Shown here: piece by piece, positions 1 through 8,600 of the stretch
Layout of the letters: each line of letters opens with the position of its first letter
Position numbering within the stretch: position 1 is the first letter of the stretch
DNA from: CAZSNT01 sp964607765
GTDB taxonomy: Bacteria; Verrucomicrobiota; Lentisphaeria; Oligosphaerales; JABHEG01
NCBI GenBank assembly: GCA_964607765.1
Contig: CAZSNT010000232.1
Coordinates: 1 to 12,958, forward strand
Reading direction: 5' to 3'
Length of the DNA stretch: 12,958 nt
Position numbers and translations under genes: made by a program
Notes under the pieces: generated by a model
Database searches by the model: none
Told to the model about the DNA's origin: nothing
What the model saw: only the letters and a program-made list of their open reading frames with translations

Positions 1-21
1 ACTCTTTCATTCCTAACAACC

Positions 22-39
22 CGCCGGCTTTTGTCGGCG
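22..39 (+). terminator. GC-rich hairpin, possible terminator of a gene to the left
   Basis: Bases 22-28 (CGCCGGC) pair with 33-39 (GTCGGCG) to form a seven-base-pair stem with one G-U pair and a TTTT loop. On the plus strand it is followed by CTTTCCTT, only moderately T-rich, so it is a weak candidate for an intrinsic terminator of a plus-strand gene lying before the window. On the minus strand the stem is followed by a G-rich stretch and would not terminate well. Confidence 0.3.
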
Positions 40-43
40 CTTT

Positions 44-82
44 CCTTAATCTTCCCCCTTAATCTCTCTCCTTAATCTCTCA
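44..82. repeat. Three-copy 13-bp-period tandem repeat
   Basis: The nonamer CCTTAATCT starts at 44, 57 and 70, exactly 13 bases apart. The four bases after it vary (TCCC, CTCT, CTCA). It lies in the gene-free first 206 bases. An 11-base direct repeat, CTCTTTCATTC, flanks the tract at 2-12 and 109-119. Function is unknown; replication slippage of a pyrimidine-rich spacer explains it simply. Confidence 0.7.
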
Positions 83-163
83 GTCGTGCGTCGACATAGT
101 CGTCATTCCTCTTTCATTCTGCGCTTGACACTACTTTCGGGGTTCGCGGCCAGGTGTTGGGCG

Positions 164-212
164 CCTAACGCCTAACCCCTAACGCCTAACCCCTAACGCC
201 TACCCCCTACCC
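164..212. repeat. Telomere-like 14-bp tandem repeat running into a stop codon
   Basis: The unit CCTAACCCCTAACG is perfect at 171-184 and 185-198. A half unit precedes it (164-170) and a degenerate copy follows (199-212). On the minus strand this reads as G-runs separated by TTA, like GTTAGGGG. The degenerate copy supplies the TAG stop (207-209) of the FAD oxidoreductase gene. Because the period is not a multiple of three and each unit contains TAG on the minus strand, the tract closes all three reading frames. The G-runs could form a G-quadruplex-like structure just after the stop. Confidence 0.85.
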
Positions 213-1442
213 AACATCCCCCAGATAGACGTCCTGCTCACGAAGGGCGCCCTGCAACTCATCGATCGGGACGCTGCGCGGCTCGATCCCTTTGCGCGCG
301 GCCAGTGCTGCCGCGACGCCCGCCGCCTGTCCTGTGGCGAAACAGGGGACGATCAGGCGCATCGAGTTGTCGGCGAGGTAGTCGCACGAGATGCAGCGGC
401 CGGCGACAAGCAGGCCATCGATATCTCTGGGCACGAGGCACCGGTACGGAATGTCGTAGCTCAAGCCGGCGGGGGTGTAGAGTTCGTAGCCGAGCAGGAA
501 AGCGCCCAGTCGCGCAACCGAGTCGTCGAAGTGCCGGCTGCTTCTCAAGTCACTGTCGGTCAGCACGTACTCGCCGTGCACGCGTCGGCTCTGGCGGACG
601 CCGATCTGCGGCAGTGTTTCCCGGACCGTCGCTTTCTCCCATCCCGGCATGTGACTGCGCAGGTGATAGAGGGCCCGGAACGAGTCGCGGCGAAACACTG
701 TTTCGGCCTGTGTCAGGTCGGCTGCATCGGTGACATCGATGTCTTTCAGAGACCGTCCCTGCCCCGGCAGGCTCCCGCCGTTCAAAGCGCATGCTTCCGC
801 CTTGATTCTGCGGTACGCGTCCGGATCCGACTCCTCGAACGCTTTGACACGCCCCTGGTCGACTCCCGCGATGCTGACGCGGAGCGTGACATCATGCGTG
901 TCATTGTCCGCCCCGCAGCCGGCTCGAGACGCGATGTCTGCGTCCGCCGTGCAGTCAATCGTGACGGCGGCGCGGATGGCCTGGCGCCCACTCTTGCTCT
1001 CGGTAAAGATGCCGCGGATGCAGCCGTTCTCGATGATGGGGTCACAGGCCACCGTGTGCAGCAGGATGCGGGCGCCGGCCTCCTCGAGCATCTCCGCAGC
1101 CTGCCACTTGAACACTTCCGAATCAACGACGTAATCGCCGCACTTGCCGGACTGCCGGACGGCGCCGAGCGGGGTCAGGCGATCGCAGATGTCCGTGACG
1201 ATCCCGCGCGCCATGACGCGGCGACCATCGCCAACCCCGAGAACCCAGACAACGTGGGCCCCGGTGATCATGCCGCCCAGGTACCCGAAGCGCTCGATCA
1301 CCAGCACGTCGGCGCCCGTCCTGGCAGCGGCAACGGCAGCAGCAAAGCCCGCCGGGCCACTGCCGGCGACAACAACGTCGACGAAGGCCGAGACAGGGAC
1401 ATCGTGGGAGGGTTCTCGAACGGTCTGCGGAAGCTGTGACAT
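207..1442 (-). CDS. FAD-dependent oxidoreductase (FAD_oxidored family)
   Basis: A 411-residue protein of the FAD_oxidored type (PF12831-like), which uses FAD to oxidise or reduce a small substrate. The substrate cannot be read from sequence. A dinucleotide-binding site opens the protein: DVVVAGSGPAGFAAA with the GxGxxG glycines at about residues 27-32, followed by the acidic ribose-binding residue in VIERFGYLGG (E50). The C-terminal FAD-closing segment DGLLVAGRCIS is at about 342-352, followed by RLIVPCFATGQAAGVAAALAA. No signal peptide or membrane segment is visible, so it is cytoplasmic. The frame stays open for another 170 codons upstream, but that part is Arg/Ser/Ala-rich shadow of the preceding gene. 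The ATG at 1440-1442 has GGAG seven bases before it and directly precedes a normal N-terminus. It starts 16 bases after the GH99-like gene and is almost certainly co-transcribed. Its stop lies in a telomere-like repeat. Confidence 0.9.
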   Translation of the reverse strand: MSQLPQTVREPSHDVPVSAFVDVVVAGSGPAGFAAAVAAARTGADVLVIERFGYLGGMITGAHVVWVLGVGDGRRVMARGIVTDICDRLTPLGAVRQSGKCGDYVVDSEVFKWQAAEMLEEAGARILLHTVACDPIIENGCIRGIFTESKSGRQAIRAAVTIDCTADADIASRAGCGADNDTHDVTLRVSIAGVDQGRVKAFEESDPDAYRRIKAEACALNGGSLPGQGRSLKDIDVTDAADLTQAETVFRRDSFRALYHLRSHMPGWEKATVRETLPQIGVRQSRRVHGEYVLTDSDLRSSRHFDDSVARLGAFLLGYELYTPAGLSYDIPYRCLVPRDIDGLLVAGRCISCDYLADNSMRLIVPCFATGQAAGVAAALAARKGIEPRSVPIDELQGALREQDVYLGDVG

Positions 1443-1458
1443 CTGGAGGCTCCGTGGT

Positions 1459-4400
1459 TCAACGCTGTGCGAACTCCGCGATCTCCTCGGCCGAGAGCAC
1501 GCGCCGGTAGACGCGGACGCTGTCGAGCAAGCCGCGGAAACGGGCGCGGTCGAGGTCCGCACTATACCCGCCAATGGTGAGAGCTGTCCCTGAACCGATG
1601 AAACCGCGGCGTTCCCTCGATGCTGCCTCGACGCCGTTGACATAGAGGCGCATGACCTCGTTGTCGAAGGTCGCAGCGACGTGCGACCACTCGTCCACCG
1701 GCAGCGGTTCCGGGCCGTCCAGGCCGTGGCTCCACGTCTCCCGCGGCACCTGCCAGACCGGGTGTCCGCCGCCGAGGCCGAGGCGGTAGCCGTCCGTGCC
1801 GCTTCTGACCGTGCTGAGCATCCAGCGGTCGCTCTGGCCCGATTCGGACGGTTTGCACCAGAGCGCGATGCTGATGCCACCGGGATGAAAGAAGGGACCG
1901 GGCGCAGGCGAGACAGCGCCACCGTTGCCGCACCGGAGAACGTGGCCGCCACGCCCGGGCTCGATGGCCAGGCCTTCGTTCTTGAGCCGGCAGTCGTTCT
2001 CGGACGAGTCGGCGAAGTACCCGTTCTTTTCCACGTCGAACTCCCAAAGCCCGAGCAAGTCGCCGGTAATGCGGACGGGCTGCCAGGGCATGCGGTTGCC
2101 GTATCCTGCGCGGACCGCTTCGTAACGGCGCTGCGGCGGGTCCATGCCCAGATCCTCGGGTATGATGTCCGTCACGGCCTCGGGCGCCCAGTCGTCGCAG
2201 AAGACGCGTTTGATGGCGTTGACGAAGGTGAAGCCGGTGCCGGTGGTGGGCTCGATGTAATGGCCTTCGCCGAACTCGGTCCAGTTGTCGAACACGACGA
2301 TGTTGCTGTGCCAGCGGCCGGCCGGCTTGGCGTCGACGAGTTCTCTGGCGTCGCGGCAGGCGGCCTCGAAGTTCTCCGCTTCGGGGTTGGCGATATAACT
2401 GCCTACACCGCGTTTGATCCGGCCCCACGGCCGGTCGTCCCTGCCCATCACCACGTTCGGGATGTCGGGGACGCTGCCCGTGCTTGCATCGCGGTCTATC
2501 CAGGTCTGTTTGTAGCGGCTGAGCACGTCTGCGTGGTCGCGGTAGGCGAGTCCTGCCGGATCCAGGCCCACGGTCTTGACGCCGGCGGGGCTCAGGTTGT
2601 AACCGGTGACGGCGTCCCAGCCGCTCTCGGCGATCTGTTTGCCGAGGCCCTTCTCCGGGCTGTTCATGCAGGCAATGATGCGCAGACCGTCAAAGCCGGC
2701 GGCACGGCACTGCGCCCGCATTTTGCCGAACGCGCGGCGGGTCCCCTCCGGGCCGCCGAGCTGCGGGATCAGCCTGCGCGGTTGCCAGACGACGAGAATC
2801 GGCTGGCTGTCGATCTTCAGGTAGGACGGGTGGGTGAAGTAGTTGCTGATCCAGAACGGCAGCACGTTGTCCAGCAGATCGGCCTCGTCCTTCACGCCTT
2901 TGGCGCAACCGTTCTCCCACATGATGGTGAACGTGAACATGTCGCGATACCTGGCATTGAAGAGCCCGTCGTGAATGGCATGCCCGAGCTTGTGCTCGAT
3001 CGCCGGCTCGAAGTGGGCCCGGTACCAGCAGTAGATGAAACCCGTGATGCCGTGCTCCAGCGCGTACTTGATATGCCAGTCCGCGACCTCGGGCGTGCCT
3101 TCGTCGTACCAGCCGATGGCCGGCCGGTTCTCAGGCCAGGGCTCGATCCTCTTCCAGCCGTAATGCGTGCCCTCCTTCCAGAGCGCGCAGTAGTGCATCA
3201 GGTTGATGAAGTCGGTCTTGGCCGGGCGGGGCTCCGGCACGTAGTCTGTCGCCGGCAGGTCAGGCAGCGGCTCGACCGCGAGAGCGAGATCCTGCGTGCG
3301 GGATTGCGCGCCTCCGGACGAGACAGTCACGCGCACGGTGTACCGGCCCGGGCGTGCGGCCCGCACGCGCCACGTGGCCATGTCGAAGTCGTCCATGCCC
3401 AGGAACGGAAGCGTCCGTTTCGCCTTGTCGAGGACCTTGATGCCCCTCGGTACGGAAAGCCGAGCCGTAATCTCTTCGGCCTCGCCCCCGACGTTCTGGA
3501 TGCCGACGATCACCGTCTCTTCCCGGCCCGGGCGGAGCTTGGCACGTCCCGCGGCCAGCGAGCGGATGTAAAACGACGGCGTGCCTACGGGCCGGTCGGC
3601 CAGGACAAGCCTGCGGACGGCGATCGGGCCCGTTCCGCCGCTGAAGCTCAACGCCACGCGCCGCAGCGTGCCGGTCCACGCGTCGCACAGCATGCCCGGG
3701 ACGATGGTCGGCCGCCCGTCGGACTGGGGCTGGAAGCTGAGCGTGCCTGTGCCGGCGTCGCTGACGATGTCGAGGTGCCCGATCCACCCCGGGCCCACCG
3801 ACTCGATATCGAGGCAGGCAAAGGGGCGCGCGGCCAGATCGCAGGCCAGAACGGGACTGACCACCATGGCGGCAGGTGATGGAAATGTGGCCGTCAGCAG
3901 GTCGCCCTGGGTTTCGCACGCTGCGCCGTCCACCGACTGCCAGTCCCGCCATTTGCCGCGGCCGCCGAGAACGGCGTGCGTAGCGGCCGGGTCGGCGGAC
4001 GGGCGGCGCCCGAGAAGGCCCTGCCATGCGGATCGCAGGAAACCTGGCCGAGCGGCCTGCGCGGGGACGTCCGCGGGCATTGCCTTCAGACGGGCTGTCC
4101 GGGTCAGGCCCGGACTCCGGATCTCCAGGCGATCGATCACGCCGGCGATCGGACCGATCTGAAGCGGCTCCGAGCCCGACACGATCCGGCCGGTCCGCGC
4201 CCGATTGCAGCTCTCGCCGTTGACCGTCATCGCCACGGTCTGCCCGGACCACACCGCACGCACGTCGTACCAGGTACCGGCCTCGACAACCGGCCCGCGC
4301 AGACGCGGCTCCCATTTCCCCTCGATCTGTACAAAGAACGACAGCTGCCCGCCTTCCTTCGCCCAATCCACGCGCAGAATGTACTCGCCTTCCTTCATGG

Positions 4401-4686
4401 CCAGGATCTGGACACCTTCCCGGAGCTCCTTGAGGCGGAACCGGCAGAGGATCTCCAGTTCCGGCCTGACCCGGATCGCCGGGGCATCGGCCCAGGTCAA
4501 CTGCGTGTCGGGGGCCAGTCCCCTGCCCTTCTCCGTGGAGCAGAACGCCGGCGTGCCGCTCTCGAGGGTGACGTCGGCCCCGGACGGCGCGGCCGTACCG
4601 TCAAACTCCCAGGACACGGCGGCGCCGGCCGGACTGCTCAGCAGGGCTGCTGCGAGCAACGCGAAAATGGAAGCGGATGGGTTCAT
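1459..4686 (-). CDS. Secreted GH99/WbsX-like glycosidase with LamG-type domains at both ends
   Basis: A 1075-residue exported protein. Residues 1-23 form a Sec signal peptide ending AGA/AV. Residues ~24-190 look like a LamG/concanavalin-type beta-sandwich (SWEFDG opening, AGTWYDVRAVWSGQTVAMTVNG). Residues ~240-365 are an unassigned beta-rich module. Residues ~372-473 resemble an Ig-like NEW3/CARDB module (VIVGIQNVGGEAEEITARL). Residues ~490-830 are the GH99/WbsX-like barrel: GWYDEG, GITGFIYCWYRAHFE, SYLKIDSQPILVVWQP and NWTEFGEGHYIEP. In that last motif E804 and E807 have the E-x-x-E spacing of the GH99 catalytic pair. Residues ~895-1075 are a second LamG domain (LWEFD, DEWSHVAATFDNEVMRLYVNG, FRGLLDSVRVYRRVLSAEEI). 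GH99 enzymes cleave internal alpha-mannosidic bonds, but WbsX-like relatives are poorly characterised, so the glycan is unknown. AGGAGG (about 4697-4702) lies about ten bases before the ATG. It is first in its operon and divergent from the IclR gene. Confidence 0.88.
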   Translation of the reverse strand: MNPSASIFALLAAALLSSPAGAAVSWEFDGTAAPSGADVTLESGTPAFCSTEKGRGLAPDTQLTWADAPAIRVRPELEILCRFRLKELREGVQILAMKEGEYILRVDWAKEGGQLSFFVQIEGKWEPRLRGPVVEAGTWYDVRAVWSGQTVAMTVNGESCNRARTGRIVSGSEPLQIGPIAGVIDRLEIRSPGLTRTARLKAMPADVPAQAARPGFLRSAWQGLLGRRPSADPAATHAVLGGRGKWRDWQSVDGAACETQGDLLTATFPSPAAMVVSPVLACDLAARPFACLDIESVGPGWIGHLDIVSDAGTGTLSFQPQSDGRPTIVPGMLCDAWTGTLRRVALSFSGGTGPIAVRRLVLADRPVGTPSFYIRSLAAGRAKLRPGREETVIVGIQNVGGEAEEITARLSVPRGIKVLDKAKRTLPFLGMDDFDMATWRVRAARPGRYTVRVTVSSGGAQSRTQDLALAVEPLPDLPATDYVPEPRPAKTDFINLMHYCALWKEGTHYGWKRIEPWPENRPAIGWYDEGTPEVADWHIKYALEHGITGFIYCWYRAHFEPAIEHKLGHAIHDGLFNARYRDMFTFTIMWENGCAKGVKDEADLLDNVLPFWISNYFTHPSYLKIDSQPILVVWQPRRLIPQLGGPEGTRRAFGKMRAQCRAAGFDGLRIIACMNSPEKGLGKQIAESGWDAVTGYNLSPAGVKTVGLDPAGLAYRDHADVLSRYKQTWIDRDASTGSVPDIPNVVMGRDDRPWGRIKRGVGSYIANPEAENFEAACRDARELVDAKPAGRWHSNIVVFDNWTEFGEGHYIEPTTGTGFTFVNAIKRVFCDDWAPEAVTDIIPEDLGMDPPQRRYEAVRAGYGNRMPWQPVRITGDLLGLWEFDVEKNGYFADSSENDCRLKNEGLAIEPGRGGHVLRCGNGGAVSPAPGPFFHPGGISIALWCKPSESGQSDRWMLSTVRSGTDGYRLGLGGGHPVWQVPRETWSHGLDGPEPLPVDEWSHVAATFDNEVMRLYVNGVEAASRERRGFIGSGTALTIGGYSADLDRARFRGLLDSVRVYRRVLSAEEIAEFAQR

Positions 4687-4736
4687 GATGCTGGATCCTC
4701 CTGCCGACCCGAGATGTCCTCGTTGAACCGTCGAGC

Positions 4737-4756
4737 ACTATATAGCCCACCGTGGG
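4737..4756 (-). promoter_or_regulatory. Probable -10 box of the GH99 operon with an adjacent inverted repeat
   Basis: Reading the minus strand, TATAGT (bases 4742-4737) differs from TATAAT at one position. It would start transcription near 4730, giving a leader of about 44 bases with the AGGAGG site. No good -35 box lies 16-18 bases upstream (the best, GTGGAA, matches three of six), which suggests activator dependence or an alternative sigma factor. An inverted repeat, CCCAC-C-GTGGG at 4746-4756, sits immediately upstream of the -10, where a bound repressor would block polymerase. Confidence 0.4.
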
Positions 4757-4769
4757 GGCTTCCACCACC

Positions 4770-4783
4770 GTAACCGAGGTTAC
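4770..4783. promoter_or_regulatory. Perfect inverted repeat GTAACC-GA-GGTTAC, candidate operator
   Basis: Six-base arms separated by two bases, with no mismatches, near the middle of the 185-base divergent region. It lies about 40 bases upstream of the expected start for the minus-strand operon and about 60 upstream of the start expected for the IclR gene. Its sequence differs from the TAGAAC repeat at 4826-4850, so it may bind a different regulator. It could also be chance. Confidence 0.4.
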
Positions 4784-4795
4784 AGGCAACGCGGG

Positions 4796-4824
4796 CTGGC
4801 ACTCCCGTATTGTCCTGCTATATT
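4796..4824 (+). promoter_or_regulatory. Sigma-70-type promoter of the IclR-cytochrome operon
   Basis: CTGGCA (4796-4801) matches four of six bases of TTGACA. After 17 bases comes TATATT (4819-4824), matching five of six of TATAAT. The -10 is preceded by TG at 4816-4817, making it an extended -10. The expected start near 4831 falls inside the inverted repeat at 4826-4850. Confidence 0.6.
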
Positions 4825-4825
4825 T

Positions 4826-4850
4826 CAAAATAGAACGGCGTTCTACTTTG
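4826..4850. promoter_or_regulatory. Candidate IclR operator overlapping the transcription start
   Basis: An inverted repeat centred on 4838: left arm CAAAATAGAAC, spacer GGC, right arm GTTCTACTTTG. Ten of the eleven positions pair (the exception is A4830 with C4846), and the inner TAGAAC/GTTCTA arms are perfect. It covers the expected start of the IclR-gene promoter and lies 22 bases before that gene's ATG. IclR-family proteins bind short palindromes as dimers and often repress their own genes. This placement fits autorepression, with possible control of the divergent GH99 operon. The assignment to this regulator is an inference. Confidence 0.6.
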
Positions 4851-4871
4851 TGCGGCGAACAAGGGTGCAGC

Positions 4872-5666
4872 ATGAGCGGGCAACCAACGCGAGAAGAGCT
4901 TGCCAAGTTCAAGATGACCAATATCGAGCGGGGATTGGCCGTGCTTGAGCTACTTGCCGAGCACCCGCCAGGCTTGGGGATTTCGGCCATTTCGCGGGAG
5001 CTGGAGCTGCCGAAGAACTTCGTGTTCCGGGCCACGAGTCTTCTTCACCTGCTTGGGTACGTGGAGCGTGACGAGGACTCGAAAGCCTTCTCCCTGAGCC
5101 GCAAACTCCTGTCGATGGGCTATCACGTGCTGCGACACACCAGCCTGATCGAGATCGCCATGCCGTTGATGCGCGGTCTGCGAAACGAGGTGCAGGAGAC
5201 CGTGACGGTCTGCGCCATCGAGGACGCCCAGGGCATCGTGCTGGACCATGTACCGAGCCCCCACCGCTTACGGTTGGTGGTGGAGACCGGGGCACACTTT
5301 CACCTCCACTCCTCCGCCCCTGGCAAAGCGATGCTGGCTTTCCTGCCCGACGCGGACCTGGAAGCGATGCTGGCGCGGCTGACGTTCGAGCGCTTCACCG
5401 AGTCGACGTTGTGCACGCGTGCGAAGCTGGAAGCGGCGCTGGCGGAAGTCCGGCGGCGCGGCTACGCGGTGGATCAGGGCGAGGAGTACGAAGGTATTCG
5501 CTGTGTTTCGGCCCCGATTCTGGACAAGAAAGGCCACCCCGTCGCGGCCCTGGTTGTGACGGGCCCTTCGAACCGGTTCAGAGATTCCATGCTGAGCGGC
5601 CACGGCATCCTGACTCGAGATACGGCCCTGACAGTTTCACGCAAGCTCGGACACGCTGAGGAGTAA
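4872..5666 (+). CDS. IclR-family transcriptional regulator
   Basis: A 264-residue regulator of normal IclR length. Residues ~15-77 form the winged helix-turn-helix (MTNIERGLAVLELLAEHPPGLGISAISRELELPKNFVFRATSLLHLLGYVERDED). Residues ~90-258 form the effector domain, with the family signatures HLHSSAPGKAMLAFLP (~144-159) and VDQGEEYEGIRCVSAPILD (~200-218). Members sense small organic ligands such as carboxylic acids or sugar-acid breakdown products; this one's ligand is not predictable. The frame can be extended to a GTG at 4752, but that runs through the promoter and operator. The ATG at 4872 has AAGGG six bases before it and is preferred. The stop is eight bases before the cytochrome gene, so the two are probably co-transcribed. 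The operator at 4826-4850 suggests autoregulation. Confidence 0.93.
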   Translation: MSGQPTREELAKFKMTNIERGLAVLELLAEHPPGLGISAISRELELPKNFVFRATSLLHLLGYVERDEDSKAFSLSRKLLSMGYHVLRHTSLIEIAMPLMRGLRNEVQETVTVCAIEDAQGIVLDHVPSPHRLRLVVETGAHFHLHSSAPGKAMLAFLPDADLEAMLARLTFERFTESTLCTRAKLEAALAEVRRRGYAVDQGEEYEGIRCVSAPILDKKGHPVAALVVTGPSNRFRDSMLSGHGILTRDTALTVSRKLGHAEE

Positions 5667-5674
5667 ACGCGGAC

Positions 5675-8600
5675 GTGAGAAGGCACACATTGGCTCTGTG
5701 TTCGGTTCTGTTCCTGTCGGTCGGCTGGGGTCCTGGCGCCCGTGGTGCAGAGCAGCCTGTCAGGTTCGGCGACTGGCATTGCATCGGTCCGTTCAAGGAC
5801 GAGGCGTTCGGCAACGTCGACCGCAGCCTGGCGTACCGGTTCGAGCCGGAGCTGGACTACTTCCGCGCACTCGGCGTCGACCCGGCCGAGGCGGCTGTGC
5901 AGAACCTGGCGCTGTCGGCCAAGGCATCGAGCCCAGACGACGTGCCCGTCCAGGGGCACAGACCCGAGGGCGCCAACGACGGCAATCCGGACAGCTACTG
6001 GGACGACCAGGACGGCGCGAAGCTGTATGTGCTTCGGCTCGACTGGGAGCAGCCCGTCGAGTTCAGTTCGGTCGCCCTGATCGGCTGGCGGCACCACGAC
6101 TTCTCGCCGAAGACGTTCACGCTCGTTGCCGACGGCAAGGACATCCTCCACGTCAAGGAAGCCGTGTACGTGAGCAACCGCTTCCAACGCAGCTTCGCCC
6201 CGGTCAAGGCAAAGCGGCTCGATGTGCGAATCACTGCCGCATACGGAGGCTCCCCGGCAATCCGTGAGATCCAGCTCCTCGCACGGCCGCCGAAAGAAGG
6301 CAAGCAGGTCTCGACGGCGATCGACGTGGACAAGACGTACCGCATGAAGCCATTCCCCGGCTACCTGGACCTGGAACGGACGTGGACGCGGCGAACGGAT
6401 TGGACGGACGGCTACCACAACCTCCTTCCGCGCGGCCCGGCGCCGTCCAGGAACGAGTCGGTTTACCTGTACCGCACGATCACCTCACCGGCGGATCGGG
6501 AGGCCGTCGTTCACATCAGGATGGTCGATTTCTACAAGGTCTGGCTCAACGGCACAGAGCTCTTCCGCTACACAACCCTGACCGGGGGTTCCCGGTACCC
6601 GCGGCCCAGGTCCGTGGCGCTGCCTCTGCGGGCCGGCAAGAACCATCTGCTGCTCAAGAACACCAGCCGCTGGGCGGAGCACGGTTTCTCGTTCGGCGTG
6701 GAAGGAATGCATCACATCGAGGATCCCTGGTACTACGACATCAGCAGTCACGACCCGGCCGATCCGGAACGCGCGCTGGCCTACATCAAGGCCTTCAAGT
6801 TCGAGCCGACCCCGATTCCGATGTACTCGCCGGCCGTGTACAAGCTGGATGAGTTCCTCGCGACGTTCCCGGCCGCGCCGCGCGCCGCCGCGTACGACCG
6901 AAAACTCAAAGCACTGCAACAGGAAACCGAAGCGCTGCCCGCTGCGGCCAAGCCCGGCACGGACCGTGTCCTGGCCCACGCCCGCAAGCTCGAGAGTCTG
7001 CTGGAAGACGAGGTCCGCAACCTGCCGCCCATCCTCTTCATCAAGCATCCCTTTGTCGTCGTGAATGCCATTGCCCCCTACCAGAACGCCGGCGCCGCGC
7101 CTTCGAGCATCTGCCTGCTCGATCCCGCCAAGCCGGACAGCCCGCCCACGACTGTCTTTCATGATCCGGCCGTGCGCATCTACGACATGTGCCTGTCCTA
7201 CGATGCGCGGACCATCTACTTCTCCGCACGCAAGGGGCGCCACTGGCAGATCCACCGGATCGGGGTCGACGGTTCCGGGCTGAAGCAACTCACCGACGGC
7301 GACCACTACAACATCAGCCCCTGCGAGCTCCCCAACGGACGGATTGCCTTCATCTCGACACGGCACGGCACGTTCGTGGAATGCCAGGGCAGGCCTTCAG
7401 GGCTCCTTTTCACAATGGACAGTGAGGGCCAGGACCTGCGGCTGCTGTCCGCCAACATCGACAGTGACCACACGCCGCGCGTTCTCAACGACGGCCGCGT
7501 CTGCTTCTCCCGGTGGGACTACGGGATCGAGAAGAACGTGTTCGCCCGGCACGCGCTCTGGACGGTCAATCCCGACGGCACGCGCATGCAGCTGTTCTTC
7601 GGCAACACCATCGAGGATCCGGGCGGTCTGTGGAAGGGCACGCCGATCCCCGGCCGCCCGGAGCTGGCTTGCGTGCTTGGGCCGCACCACACGTTCCAGG
7701 CAGGAATGATCGGCCTTGTCTGGAACGGCCGTGGCACGGAGAATCCGCGCGGCGAGGGGTTTCGCTGGGTCACTCGCGAAGTGCCCACGTACGGTGACCG
7801 AGCTTACGGCGACGGTTACCAGGATCCGTACCCCATCAACGAGAAGCAGCTCCTGGTCTCGTACGGCGGCATGAAGCACCGCATCAGCGAAGTCGACCGC
7901 GGCAGGAGCAGGAAGCTCCCCTACGCCCCGCTCAAGCTCCTCTACCTGGACGTCTACGGCAACGAGACTGTTATCCACGCTGATCCCGAGAGGCTGTCCT
8001 GCTATCAGCCCACGTTGCTGCGGCCGCGCGAGCGCCCGCCTGTGATCCCATCGGTGATCCCCCCCAACCGCTGGACGTACCAGGATCCCGAGACGGTCAA
8101 CCGCGTCAACGATCTGACCAAGACCGGCACGCTCTTGGTGCAGGACGCCCGGGTCGGCATCTCCAAACACGTCAAGCGCGAGGAAGTGACGTACATCCAG
8201 ATCATGGAACAAGTCCAAAAGTCCCGCAAGATGGTCGGCGGCGAAGCGTGGGGCCACACGCCGCTCATCGGCCGCGGCACGGTGCACGCACGCCGCGTTC
8301 TGGGCACGATCCCGGTCGAGCCGGACGGGTCAGCCTTCTTCGAGATCCCGGCCCTGCGCAGCATCTCCCTGAACATTCTCAACGCCGAGAAGAAGGCCGT
8401 CATGCGCATGGGCTCCGACCTGCACGTTATGCCTGGCGAGCGGCTCAGCTGCATTGGCTGCCATGAGGTCCGGGAAAGCAGGCAGAGCGCCGTGGCCCCA
8501 GTCCCGGAAGCCATGCCGCTGGCCGCGAGGAAGCCGCCGGTCAAGCTGCAGGTCCCCGCCTGGGGGACGAACGGGCTGATCGACTACATGCACGTGGTCC

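Noticed and set aside
1443..1952. N-terminal extension of the FAD oxidoreductase by 170 residues
   Set aside because: It overlaps the same-strand GH99-like coding region in another frame and is low-complexity Ser/Arg/Ala. The ATG at 1442 has a ribosome site and directly precedes the FAD-binding fold.
1681..3879. A 732-codon plus-strand open frame opposite the GH99-like gene
   Set aside because: It lies wholly antisense to a gene with clear domains and has the Arg/Ala/Val/Asp-rich composition of a high-GC shadow frame.
4797..4816. Sigma-54 promoter (TGGCAC followed by TATTGT)
   Set aside because: The second element lacks GC at the required distance from GG, whereas the same bases form a good extended -10 sigma-70-type promoter.
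4752..4871. N-terminal extension of the IclR protein to a GTG at 4752
   Set aside because: It would translate the promoter and operator, adds residues with no counterpart in IclR proteins, and lacks a ribosome site as good as AAGGG before 4872.
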